Positions 1 through 12,200 of a stretch of DNA of 16,532 nucleotides are shown here, piece by piece; positions within the stretch are counted from its first letter, which is position 1, and every line of letters starts with the position of its first letter. The stretch covers positions 1 to 16,532 of the forward strand of contig CAAFGE010000002.1 of the NCBI GenBank assembly GCA_900762355.1. The letters run 5' to 3'. The notes beneath the pieces are model-generated. The model did no database searches, was not told the DNA's origin, and saw only the letters and a program-made list of their open reading frames with translations. The translations under genes and the position numbers were made by a program. The stretch comes from an uncultured Collinsella sp. (GTDB lineage: Bacteria; Actinomycetota; Coriobacteriia; Coriobacteriales; Coriobacteriaceae).

Positions 1-80
1 AGTCGAGCGATCCCGCAGGCGAAGCCGAGGACCAGCGAGACACCAAGCGCCCTGCCGGCACTCGCGGGTAGCCGAGGCAC
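1..80 (-). CDS. Possible N-terminus of an unidentified hydrophobic protein (partial)
   Basis: Read on the minus strand, a GTG at 78-80 opens a frame that stays open to the window edge. It begins MPRLPASAGR and continues into a hydrophobic run (LGVSLVLGFACGIA) that could be a signal peptide or first membrane helix. No Shine-Dalgarno sequence is visible, because the bases just upstream are the U-tract of the SRP RNA gene, so the start is doubtful. A plus-strand frame ending at 69 is equally open, so this could be chance. The product is not recognised. Confidence 0.22.
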   Translation of the reverse strand, partial: MPRLPASAGRALGVSLVLGFACGIAR

Positions 81-81
81 C

Positions 82-92
82 AAAAAACGCCC
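82..92 (-). terminator. U-tract terminating ffs
   Basis: On the minus strand the closing stem of the SRP RNA ends with GGGCG (88-92) followed directly by TTTTTT (82-87). The RNA's own long hairpin would act as the terminator stem. Confidence 0.6.
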
Positions 93-205
93 GTGCGCTC
101 GATGGATTCGGATGCCCGACAGAGGCTCCTTATGGCTGCTTCCTTCCGGACCTGACCAGATTCGGAACATGTCGTCATCCGAACCCATCGAACGCGCTAG
201 GCGCT
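88..205 (-). ncRNA. ffs: SRP 4.5S RNA (small bacterial type)
   Basis: This is the RNA scaffold of the signal recognition particle, which binds Ffh and targets nascent membrane and secreted proteins. The minus strand carries the near-invariant Ffh-binding loop at 134-157 (core GGTCAGGTCCGGAAGGAAGC, with the GGAA tetraloop). Flanking bases 176-195 and 95-114 pair over 20 consecutive positions with only two G-U pairs, closing the long SRP hairpin. The outer pair 199-203 with 88-92 extends the stem, giving an RNA of about 118 nt, close to the 114 nt E. coli molecule. Six U residues (82-87) follow at once and should end transcription. The exact ends are inferred from pairing and from the promoter position. 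Confidence 0.95.
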
Positions 206-211
206 CGGTAT

Positions 212-240
212 ATCTTACCTGCTCCCGCCCAACAGGGCAA
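212..240 (-). promoter_or_regulatory. Predicted sigma-70-type promoter of ffs
   Basis: On the minus strand TTGCCC (235-240, -35) and TAAGAT (212-217, -10) are separated by exactly 17 bases. The predicted start, 6-8 bases beyond the -10, falls at about 204-206, where the SRP RNA stem begins. The -35 box touches the terminator hairpin of the adhesin gene. Confidence 0.6.
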
Positions 241-273
241 GTGGGGCGAACCCATCGGATGGATTCGCCCCAC
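241..273 (-). terminator. Hairpin terminator downstream of the giant adhesin gene
   Basis: Arms 241-254 and 260-273 pair over 14 bases with one G-U pair around a five-base loop (255-259), starting 13 bases beyond the adhesin stop codon. The sequence after it on the minus strand (CTTGCCCTGTT) has no real U-tract, so termination may be incomplete or Rho-assisted. A second small hairpin (227-230 with 235-238) lies just downstream. Confidence 0.7.
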
Positions 274-285
274 TCGTGCACATCG

Positions 286-3200
286 CTAGCGGCGCCTGCG
301 GTACAGAACCGCGCCGCCCACTGCGGTCAGCGCGCCGATGCCGGCCATGGCGCCGAGCGCCTCAACCGGCAGGCTGCGGTCGCCGGTGTCGGGCATGCCG
401 CCCTTGGAGCCGTCGCCGCTAGAGCCGCTGCCGGAGCCGTTATCTGAACCGCCGCCCGAGCCGCCGCCCGGCGTGCCGGGGTTCTCGGGGGTGCCGGGGG
501 TCCCGGGATTCTCGGCGTAGCTGTTGGTGAAGACTGGCGGCACGTTGGCGTCGCCCTCGTAGGAGACCCTCGCCGACAGGTAGCCCGTCTTGGTGCCGTC
601 GGCCGCCTCGTCGCTCACCGTGACGACGATCTTGTGCACGGCCTTGTCGTAGGTCACGTGCGCCTGGCCGTCGTCGACCTCGCTCACCGTGAAGGTGTAG
701 GTGCCGACCTGCTTGAACGTCAGCGCATCGAACGTGACGCTGCCGTCCGCGGCGTTCCTGGCGGTCGACATGACCTTGCCGTCCCGGCTCTTGAGCTCAA
801 AGCTGAACTGGCCCGCCTTGAGCTCGGCGCCCTTGAGCACCTTGGCGGCGCCCAGCTTGAGGGTGACAGGCGCGGCCTCGTAGCCGTTGGTGAACGTCAC
901 CGAGTCGTCGCCCGTGGGATTGCCCTCGGCATCCGCCAGCTCGTGCTTGACGGCGAGCGTGCCGTTTTTGGCATCGGTGACCGTCGTGCGCACGCGGTAC
1001 GTCGCCCTGTCGTATGTCACGCCGCCCGCCGTGCCGGCGACCTCGCACAGCTCATAGCTGTGCGTGCCGGGCGCGGTGTAGGTGACGGGGCTGAGAGCGA
1101 CCGTGCCGTCGGCGGCGTTCCTGCCCGTTGCCGCGACGCTCTCGCTGCCGTCGGCGGCAATCTCGACCAGCTGGAACTCGAACTCGCCCTCGACCAGGTC
1201 GCGGCCCTTGAGCTTCTTGTTCACCGTGATCTGGTCGGTGACGGAGCTCGGCGTCGGGTTCACGCCGTAGGTGTTGGTGAACTCGAACGCGCCCTTGCCC
1301 TCGGGCGTGCCCTCTGCGGGCAGGACCTCCGCGGCGAGCGTGCCCGCGTTGGTGTCCTCGACCACCCTGACCGTGACGGTCCTGGTCGCCGTCGCGTCGT
1401 TGGCCACGCCGTCGACCGAGCCGGACTCGCTCACCCGGTAGGCGAACGTCTTGGTGCGCAGACCTTGGCCATCGATCTCGGCGTCGTCGAGGTCGCTCGG
1501 CTGCCTGAACGCGACGTGGCCCAGCTCGACGTTGCCGGCGGCGTCGTTGGTCGCCTCGGTCACCGTCTTGCCGGAGGCGTCGGCCGGCGCGGGCGCGCCG
1601 TCCAGCGGCGCGATCTTAAAGGTGTACTTGCCCTCGATGTCGGCCTGCGTGAGGCCGAGCCCGGCCTGGCCGAGCGCCAGCGTCTTGGTGCCCGCGAGGT
1701 CGACTGTCGCCTCGTTGGTGCCGTAGCCGTTCACGAACGACAGCGTGCCGCCGGAGTCCTCGGGGTAGACCACGCTAACGTCCAGCCCGCTCTTGCCGTT
1801 ATCGGTCACCTTGACCGTGATGTCGAAGCTCGAGGCGGTTGCCGTCACGCCCGCGGACAGCCGGTCCGTGCCGTCCTCGGATACGGTATAGGGAATGGCC
1901 CAGGAGCCGTCGGCGGCCCTGGTGGCGGTGCCGTCCGCCACCATCCGCTCGAGAGCGTCGGTGGTGTAGGCGATGGGCGAGAACGTAAGTCCCGCGGCCT
2001 CGCCGTCGCCGGAGGCCCGGTTGGTCGCGGTCGCGACCACGTTGCCCCGGGCATCGCGGACGGAGAACGAGAACTCGCCCGCCGCCGCGGCGCGGCCCGT
2101 CAGCGTCTTGGTGGCGTTGATGGCCGCGTCGCCCTCGCCGCCGAGCGTTCCGGTGGCCTCGTAGGAGTTCTGGAACGCGACCGTCACGGGCGCGGGCGGC
2201 GCCATGGCGTCATCCGCTGTGGAGACCTCGCTGCGGGCGACCTCGACACCGTCCTTGGCAACTGTGGTCGTGACCGTGAGCTCGCCCGTCGCGGCGTCGT
2301 AGCCGGGCGCGATGGTCACCGTGCGCGGCGCGGTGTCGTTGGTGTAGCCCTCGCCGCCGAGCTTGGTCTCGGTGACGGTGAAGCGGTAGGTCTTGCCCGC
2401 GTCGGCGTCGGTGAACTTCACGTCGCTCTTCGCGGCACCGCCGATGAGGTCGACCAGGTCGGCCTTCCCATCGTCAGCCGCGGCCACGGCGTAGGCGTCC
2501 TTGTCGGTCTTGAGGCCGAGCTTGGCGGCCGTCTCGGCGTCGGCGGTCACGGTGAAGGCGAACTGCCCCGCCTCCATGGCGCGGCCGGAGAGCGTCTTGG
2601 ACAGGCGCACGCCCGCGCGGGCCGAGTAGTCGAGCTCGGTCGTGTAGGTGTTGACGAAGTCGCCGCCACTCGCCTGCGCGATCGCGGGCGTCGTGGCCGT
2701 GAGGTTGCCGGAGCCGTCGTCGGCCACGGTCACCGTCATCGTGGCGACGTGGCCGTCGTAGTCCACGCCGGCGATGGCAGAACCGTCATCGGGCCTGACC
2801 TCGCGCACCTTGTAGGTGAAGGTCTTGGTGCGCACGCGCTTGCCGCCGACCTCGGCGAACCCAGCGTCCTTGATGTCATTGAGCGTGTAGCGAATGGAGC
2901 CGAAGTCGAAGGCGACCTTATCGCCCGCCTTGGTGACGGCGGCGGCCGTCACACTGACGGTCTTGGAGCCGTCGGCAGACCCCTCGGGCATGGGGGCGCC
3001 GTCCTCGCCCGTGAGCGCGAATTGGAAGCTATCGCCCTCCGCCCAGTCGCGACCCTTGAGCGTCTTGGTGAAGAGTCCCGCGGTGGAGACGTCTCTGCCC
3101 TCGGTGGCCGTTCCGTACGTGTTGGTGAACGCCGCGGTCGCGCCGTCCTCGGTCACGGTGCCCTCGGCCCCGTCGACCGCGGTCGTATAGCCCTCGGCCG

Positions 3201-6200
3201 CGTCCTCGGTCACGGTGTAGCGCGCGCCCACGGGCAGGCCGGCGATGGTCTTCTCCCCGCCATGCTTAAGCTTGAAGGTTGCCTTGCCGTCCGCGAACAC
3301 CACGGCGTTCTCGCCCTCGCCGAAGGTGCCGGAGACGGGCTCGCCGTCCCCGTCGGTGAGCGCCACCGTGAAGCCGAACTCGCGCTGGCTGTCGCCGCCA
3401 ACGACCGTCTTCTTGACGGTGAGGCTGCCGGTCTTAGCGGTGTTGGTAAAGACCGCCGCCTCGACCGTGCGCTCAGCAGCGTCGCCCGCATCGTCGGTCA
3501 GCTGTGCAATCTTGGTCTTGGCAAACAGCTTACCGGCGCCATCGTCGGCCACCGTGACGGTGGCACGATAGGTGGCCTTCGAGAAGATGAGCGACGTCTC
3601 GTCACCCGACGGCTCGGTAATCACATAGGTATAGGTACCGGGCTTGGCGTACTCGATGGTTCCGAAGTTGCCGACCTGAACGTCCTTCTTCAGCGTAATC
3701 GTCGACACACCGTCCTTGGCGCCCTTGGGCATGGGTGCCTCGCCCTGGGCGGTCAGCGTCATGGTAAAGGCATCCGACGTCGTCCAGTTGCGTCCGGAGA
3801 TCTTCTTTTGGACCTTAAAGGCATTCTCCACCTTCGTGGACTCCACGCTATAGATGTTGGTGAAGCCTACCTGCGTCTCCTTTCCGACGGTGCCCGTCTT
3901 GGAGTTCGCCTTATCGGCAACCGCAAAGCCGTCCTCGCTCGTCATGAGGTTGCCCTTTGAGTCGAGCTCCTGCACCTCGTAGTGCGCGCCCACGGGCACG
4001 GTAACCGTCACGGAGCCACCGGCCTTAAGCGCGATGGTGTCACCGCTCTTGATCTGTCCGCTTACATAGGTGCCGTTGGTGCCGCTGGGGCGGCCGGCAT
4101 ACGCAAAGCTACCGGTCAGAGGCATTGCGCCATCGGCCTGGTAGAGCAACACCTTAAAGGTGAATGCCTTGTTGGGCGCCGTGATACCCTCGGCGGCCGT
4201 GACCGTCTTGCTCAGCGTCAAACGACCGTCAGAGACCTCATCGGTGGTAGTGTTGGTCTTGACGACAGGGTTGTTACCAACCTTCACCGATGCCTGGTTG
4301 GAGATGTCGTCCGACGCACCTCCGCTCTTAAATGCATCCTCGGTCACGCGAACCTTAAACTGAACCGTGCCCTCCTCGCCAGCGGGAACATCCGTCAACG
4401 TCCAGGTGAGATTGCCGTCCTTGTCCTTAGAGCCAGCATTCGCATGGTCGCCCGTGAACTCCACGAACTCGGTTCCCGCGGGAACGGCATCGGTGACCGT
4501 CACCGTGGCCGGCGTGCTCTCGGTATTCTCGTAGCCAATGGTATAGGTGAGCTCATCGCCCAGCTTAACACCCGCCCCCGTCGCATCCTGAGCGTCGCTC
4601 TCGGACTTCTTGGGCACGTAGTTGGTCGTGGTGCCGGTATAGCTCTTGTCGCCGACCGTAACGGTGGCGTTGTTCTTGATGGTGCCGACGGCGCCCTGGG
4701 CGTCCTTCACAACATCCTCGGTAATCTTGACGCGCACGCGCACCGAACCGTGGCTGCCTGCAGGTTGATTGCCCAGGCTCCAAGCGAGTGACTGGCCGCT
4801 CGCGGTGCCCTTATCGGCGTTCTTGCCCTCAAAGGCCTCGAACACAACGCCGGCGGGCAGCTCGTCGGTCACGGTCACGTTGGCAGTGCCACCATCATCG
4901 GCCTCGTTGTTAACCCAGTTGATGGTGTAGACATAGGAGTCACCCACGGAGAGCAGCTGCCCGTCGATATCCACGCTGGGCTCCGCGACCGTGCCGATCG
5001 TCTTGACCTTATCGCGTGTGTTGTGGAAGACGATCTTGCCGTCCTCGGTACCATCGCGATAGGTCACCTTGGACGTAAGGTTACCGTTGTTGTCGTCGGT
5101 CACCTCGAGCAGCACGCGGCACGTCGCGGACGTATCCACGGGACGAACGCCATCTGGCAGGTTGGCCAAGCGCTCCTTTGCCACCAGGTTAAAGCTGTAG
5201 GTAGTGGTGTGGTCGGCATTGTGGCGCTTGTCGGCAAAGCCATTTGCCACTTCGTCGGCAAGATTGACCGTCTTCTCTTCAGATGTGCCGGTATCGCCGC
5301 CGAGCTTAAAGGTGACCGTACCAAAGTTGACCGTTGCGGTACCGCTCTCGCTCGCCTGGGTCGTGCCCTCATCAATCGGTTTGAGAGAGCCGTCGTCCTT
5401 CTTCTCCGCGTACAGGTCAAACGTATACTGGCCAGCCTTGATCTTATCGCCAGAGTCCATCTTCTTCTCGGCGCGAGGACCCCCAAACGTTCCGCTCGCG
5501 GCGTAGCTGTTGGCAAAGGACACTTTGGCCTTGGCGGTACCGCTCTCGGAGTTATCGGGCTGTGTATTCGCGGGAAGCTCAGTCCCCTTGGCGTCAAAAT
5601 GCTTGACGGTAGTCACGGTATAGAGCGAACCGCTATCGCGCTTCTTAACCGCAATCTCTACCGTCCAATAGGTGGAGTCGTATTTATAGCCGCCTTGGCC
5701 TCCGTTGTTCTCGACCACCTTGTAGGTGAACGTCTTGCCTGCGTCGTCCGTCGTAAAGGTCAGGCCGCCCAAAATGCCGGTATGGGACGTGCCATTGGCT
5801 TCGGGCTCATCGTTGGTAACGATGAGTTTGCCCTTGTCCGCGCGCAGCAGCTTATTAAGCTTTGCGGTCGAGGCGGGATCTTTGCCCGTCACCGTAAAGC
5901 CAAACATGCCGGCATGCAGGTCTTTGCCCTTGAGCGTCTTGACGATCTCCAGACCGCCCTGGAGCTCGTAGCTCGTCGAAGTTTGGTACCTATTGGTAAA
6001 GATGAAACCTTCCGAACCGGTCGTGCCATCGGGGCGCGCCACAAGCTTGCCGCCCTCATCGGTTACGGTAACCGTCACGGTATAGACATGCTGGTCATAC
6101 TTCCACTCGCCAGGACCGCCGTTCGGGGTCAGCTCGTTAATAGCAAACTTATACGTGCCCGGCTTGTTAAAGGTGAGCTTCGAGAAGTCAAGCTGGTAGT

Positions 6201-9200
6201 GCTCCCCGTCCTTGAGGTCCTCCTTCGTCTGCTTCTGCTCGGTGTAGCCATTGCCCTTGCTCATCGAAGAGCCGGTGATGAGCTTGCCGTCGATGGCAGC
6301 CCGGGTAACATCGTCAGCCGCGGTCATGGTAAAGGTGAACTTGCCCTCAGCATCGGCGCCGGCAACCACCTTCGTCACGGACGGGGTATAGGTTGCCGCC
6401 TCGGTAACCGTATAGGTGTTCTTGAACTTAACCGTCGCGACACCGGTAGACGTCGCATCCGATGGGTAGATCCACTGGCCCTCGAGCTCGTCCTCGCCAT
6501 CAACCGTCTTGCTTACCGATGTCGTGACCTTGAGCGTGCCGTCGCCGTTGTCCGCCACGACAGCCTTAACCGTATGGACCGTCTTGTCGTACGTATAGCC
6601 CGTCGCCTTGTCGTCAATCTCGGCCACGGTATAGGTAAACGTCTTGCCAGCATCATTCTGAGTGAAAGTCAGCCCGCGCTCAGGAACCAAGCTCACGGTC
6701 TTGGGGGTATTGGCCTCGACGTTTGCGGTCTCAAAGACCTTGCCGTCCATGGTAATGCCGACCTTCTTGGCAGATGTCTCATCGGCGGGCTTGACGATAT
6801 AGCGGAACGTACTCTTGGGCGAGCCAAACACCGTCGCACCCTCGGGGTACGTCAGTGTCTTCTCGATCTTCAGGCCGCCAGCGGCACCATAGTCGAGGCT
6901 TGCCGCATAACGGTTCACAAACGATACGGCAGGCGTTGTGGTACCGGCCTCACTTGCATCGTACTGTTGCACGTAGGTATTCGGTTTTTGCTTGAGCTCG
7001 GTAATCTTTTCGTCCGTCAACGCGCTCGCATCGCTGGAATCGCCCAGCAGCTCCGTCACGCCCGCGCCCTTGAGCACGGTCGTCACGGTGTAGAGCTTGG
7101 CGAGATCGTTCTGGCGTGCAAGAACCTTAACGAGAACGATGGCATCACCGGTGTAGCCGGTGTCATAGGTGTAGCCGGCGGCAGTAGCAGGCTGGTTCTC
7201 GTGGATGCGATAGGCAAACGTATGGCCCAGATCCTGCTCGGTGATCGTACGAGCAAAGAGCTTCTCCGCCCCGTTCGCGCCCACCACGGCGCCGGACACG
7301 CCGGCCTTCGCCGCCTTGTTGGACAGGTTGGCCTCGGCGCCATCGACCGACGTCTGGACGCCGTTGTACCAAAGGCCCGTCACGGCAAAGGTAAACTGGC
7401 CCGCGGTAGAGGCGCGACCCTCAAGGGTCTTGCTCACCGTAACGCCGCCAAAGGTGCCCGACGCATGATATGCGTTGGTAAAGGCAGCCTTGTCGGTTAC
7501 GGCCTTGTCTGCATCGGAGGCATCGGTGTTGGCATAGGTCACGCTTGCCACGTGCAGCTTGCCCGTGTGGTTGCCCGACTCGTCCAGATCAGTCACCACA
7601 ACGGTCGCACGTGCGGTGTGCTTGTCCATGGACATGCCCGCCTGGCCATCCTGCGCGGCGTTTTCGGTGATATTGAAGCTAAAGGTGCCCGCGCGTTTGA
7701 ACGTCACGGTCGGCGCGCCTTCGGTGCCAAAGGTGAACGGCGCCACGCGTCCTGACTCGGGCGCGCTGGCGACAGCCTGGCTGGCGTTTATTGCGACAGC
7801 CCCATCCGTTACCGCCTGCTTTGTGGTTTTGCTCAGGCCGGTTGCGCTGGCATCGTCCGTAGCGGCGGTGAGGTTAAAGGTATAGCCCTCGCCCTGGTTC
7901 CAGTCACGGCCGCTCACGGTCTTTTGACCCTGCAGGGTCACGCTCGTGGGCTCCACGCTATAAGTATTAGTAAAGGGGGGCGTAACGTCCTTGTCCAGCT
8001 GCTCTACCGAGCCGTCTGCCGCAGCCTTGTAGTACTCGATCGAGGTCGTCATGCCGGCGCCCTTAGCGGCGTTGCGCACCACAGCGTAATAGACCGATCC
8101 GTCGTAGGTCATGCCCGCGACGCTGCCGAGATTCTCGGCGAACTTGTAAACGTAGGCGCGTCCCGCATCCACCCTGGCAGTATAGGAGATCGCCGGCCAC
8201 GTCACCGTACCGTCGGCGTTATTGCCCACGGTCGCGGTGTCGCCCTCGGCGCCCTGAGGCATGGGGGCCTTGATGCTCGGTACGACCGTATCAGGATCGA
8301 ACGCTGCATTGTCGTCCGCATAGCCGCCCACACGCTCGAGCTTAAAGCTAAAGGTGTTCTGGGCAAGCGGGAAGGTCCCGGCGTTGTCGGTCAGGTTCTT
8401 TTTTGCATGGATGATGATGTTCGCTTCGTGCGTATCGTAGCGATTGGTGAAGGTTGCGATCTTATCGGCAACCTCGACATTCTTCTCGGCACCGGCATCG
8501 TCGCGCAGCTGCGTCATCGTCACGCTCTTAACGACCAGAGCACCAGCTTGGTTATCCTCCACCACGACCTCTGCGGCATAGACGGCAGCAGAATAGCTTA
8601 TGCCGTCCGCCCTGGCATCGGAGCCGGGAATAACCTCCCTGATGGTATAGGTGTAGGTGCCCGGCTTGTTATAGGTGATGTCGCCAAACGCTGCCGTCTG
8701 GGTCTTATTGGTGAGCCTGACTGTCGACACCTTGCTCTTGGCGCCTTCGGGCATGGGGACGCCGTCCTCGGCCGTAAGCTGCACGGTAAAGGTGTCGTCA
8801 TCGGTCCAGCCACGGCCCTCGAGCACCTTCGTGGCGCTCAGACGATTCTGGGCATCGAGCGTCACGGAGCTGGCGCTGTAGTTGTTAGTGAACACGAGCG
8901 TGTTGCTATCGGGGATCTTCCCGTCCACGAGCGCGGCGATCGAGCCCGTGATCGTGTTGCCGAGCCCCGCTTGCTCCTGACCGCCGGCCTTGCGGCTGAC
9001 GAGTCTAAAGCCGGCCGGAAGCACCGACTCGTCGGCAGAGCCGGTCACGGTGTTAACGATGCTCGCCAGCACGTTGCCATTGGACTCCTCGCCCTTGGTG
9101 GTGATCTCGCTCACACTGTAGCTGTCGTCCTTCTTAAGGTCGTATACGCGGATGGTCTCGCCGGCCTTGATGGAATGGGTATAGCCGTTCTTGAGCGTAA

Positions 9201-12200
9201 AGGAGTCGCCCACGGCGTTGCCGTTCGCATCGAATACGCGCGCCTCGTAGCCCTTCTGGGACTCCGGCAGGGTGAACTTGAATGTAAAGGTCAGGTCTTC
9301 GCCCTTCGCATCCTTGGTAGGCGCGGTAAGGCCATTGTCTGCCGTCACGGTCTTGGTCACCTGCAAGCGTGCCACGCGACGATCGGTATACTGCACGGCC
9401 GTTGCCGTGGTAAAGAGGTGATTGAGCTGAAGCGTGCCGAGGTCAGTGCGAGTCTTGGAAGCATCGTCTATATATGTTGAGTCACTCTCTTGATAGAGGG
9501 CCATGCGGTTGATACCCGTATCGGCAAAGATCGTCGCCAGCTGGCCGTTGCGCTCGCCACCGTCCTCGACATAGCGCAAGACGGTCTTGGTGCCCTGCGC
9601 CGTCTTGTCATAGCGCATGTGCATCAGGTCGTTCGCCAGAGAAGGCGTTACACCCTCGGCGGTGCACTCCTGGCCCCACGTCAGGCTTCCGCTGGCGTCA
9701 ACGGTCGCACTCTGCAGCTTGCCCTTGATGTGCGTAAGCGTGTTGTCAATCGAGTCGGGAGAGCCAAACTGCGCCAGGGAAGCAATCAGCGAACCCGGGC
9801 CGCTCATGCTACGCACGCCGTCGTTCACCTTACCGGCATCCACGTACACGCCCGAATCGTCCACGATAACCTTGGTAATGGTGGAATTAATCTCATAGCC
9901 ATCCGGGCTCAACGATTCGCGCAGATAGTACGTACCCTTGATAAGGGGCTTATGCCATGTCGAATCGAGCGGGAAGCATGCGGCGCCCTCAATGTCATAC
10001 GGATAGGTCATGCCGTTTGCCTGCACGGTGTCATACGGCTCGGCACCCGATTTAATGGTATACGTGCTGGGGCTATCGCCGGTAACGTCGTCGGCCTTAT
10101 ACAGCTCAAACGTCGCGCCGTTCACGGGCTTGCCCAGGTCGTCGACCTTTTGCACAAACAGACGGTTCTGAACGTTCGTAAGGTGGATCACCGTAGAGAA
10201 CTGCCTGTTTATCGTTTGATATTTGACCATGGAGGTATTGTCTTTGGTTGCCCCCGCCAGAGACGATGCCGTGGTGTGATACACCGCCACGGTATATTCC
10301 GCCTTCGACTTGTCCTCCATCATGGCGGCGTACTTCTCGATATCGCCGGGCAGCGACCTGACCGTCACCTCGTAGTCACCATTGGTGTTGACGGCAAAGA
10401 CGCTCGTGTCCGCCGATTTGGCAGCCTCGACGGCACCGGCAATGCCGTGTGCGGCGCACAGCTTGTAGCCCTCGAGCGGGTTACCTGTGACCGCCGTCCA
10501 TGCATCTTCGCTTTTATGGTCCTCGCCCGCACCGGTGAGCTTGAGCACGACGGCAAAGGTCGTGCCCGAACTAATGGGATTATTCTTATTATCTTTTGTT
10601 TCTTTGGACAGGGAGATGGTCTCCTTGGCGGCCAGATAGCCGCCGTTCAGCCACATGCGGCTGCCCGTCCATTGTTTGCCGTCGGCTGTGGTGACCGTTG
10701 TTTCCGGGGCAACAACCACGCCGCCCGTGCCGCTCGCAGCTTTCTTGTACTGCAAATGCAGCTCACCCGGCGTTGCGGAGGTCGACGAGGTCAGACTCGA
10801 GCGGTACCCCGCGGGCAATTCTTCTTCTTTGAGTACAAAGTAATCGTGGCCCTCGGAATGCTGGCCATCGAACGAGAGCACGGAGCCGTCCTTCTTCATC
10901 AGAAGTACCAGTTGGCCCTTGGCGTCCGTCGTGCCTTGGGCGATAGGCTCGGCCCCGCTTGGCACGGTCCATTTTTCATCGGACTGATACAGAGCAAACT
11001 TGGCACCTTGGACTGCCTGGCCGTTCTGGTCGACCTTCTCGACCTCGGACGACGGCAGGGTGGTAAGGTTGAACTTGAGCGACATGTTCGATGCGCCCGC
11101 GCCACGCTCCAAATAGAAGAAGCTCAGGGTGTGCTTGGTGCTGTCGCTGAAGGTGTTGCCGGAGAAGTTGGAGATATCTGCGTCGGCGGCTTTGAACATC
11201 GCCTTAATGTTGGTTTTTTCGATTTCCTTCTTGGTTCCATTCGCACCGTCGACATGACCGACTTTTACTTCACCGGTAGCAAAGTTGATATCAAGCGTCG
11301 CCTTCTCGTGGATGCCACCCAAATCGCCCACGAGCACGCCATCGATATAGACCCATACGTCGTCATCGCCCGAGAACTCAAAGATCATATCCTCGTTATT
11401 GGTGGTCTTGCCACCGTTAGGCTGGACAAACTCCGTGGTCATGGACATACCAAAGTGGTGGTTGAGCTTATCGTTCGTTCCGTCCGTTATTCCTATAGGA
11501 GAGAGCTGACCGTTCTTCTCTTCAAAAACCTTGTCAGCCGAGTCAAAGGGGAAGAACTGACCCCGATTCGCATCTGACACGCTGTCCTTATATACGCCAG
11601 CCTTATTGTAGACGTTGAAGGACTTGGTCGTGGAGTTATACACGGCATAATTGCCTTCAGAGCCGTACGAGTCGTAAACGTAATAGCCATCCTTGAGCTG
11701 GAAGAGGCCTTTCACGTTGTTGTAGACGGCTTTGCCGTTCTGCCTACCATTTGCCTGGCTGGCATTGTTAAAGAGATAAGCCAGCGACTCATCGGTGTAC
11801 GTACCACTCGTGTTATAGGAGGTGTAGGTACCGGCATCAATCGCTGGATAACCATTTACCAGCGTGTTCTTCACAAACGAAAGGCGTCCATAGCCATTGA
11901 TGGCGCTTTTGCCCGTCCACCTGTTAATGCCCGTGCCGGCGCCACCATTGAACTTGAGCTGATGGTCTTTATTGATACCGGTGTTGTTGTTCTTGTTGTC
12001 GTTGTTTATGTTCTTCGAGCTGTCGTTGTCGCCGTTCACGACCCAGTAGTCGAACAGATTGACCGTAGTGCCGGTGGGATTCACCGTCTGCACGGTATGG
12101 TTGCTAAAAGGAACCGCTTGATCGGCCGACGCACTCGTCGCACCAAACATGAGCGCACACGCCGCCAGCGGGACGGCCAAAACCCTCAGGGCACGCTTGG

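Noticed and set aside
112..447. Plus-strand 111-codon frame
   Set aside because: It lies over the SRP RNA, the terminator and the 3' end of the adhesin.
634..3960. Plus-strand open frame of 1,108 codons, and similar ones at 5023-7755, 7924-9480 and 9490-11577
   Set aside because: They lie wholly antisense to the adhesin. Their products are low-complexity Gly/Arg/Val/His/Leu-rich with no domain, as expected from the mirrored codon pattern of a GC-rich gene.
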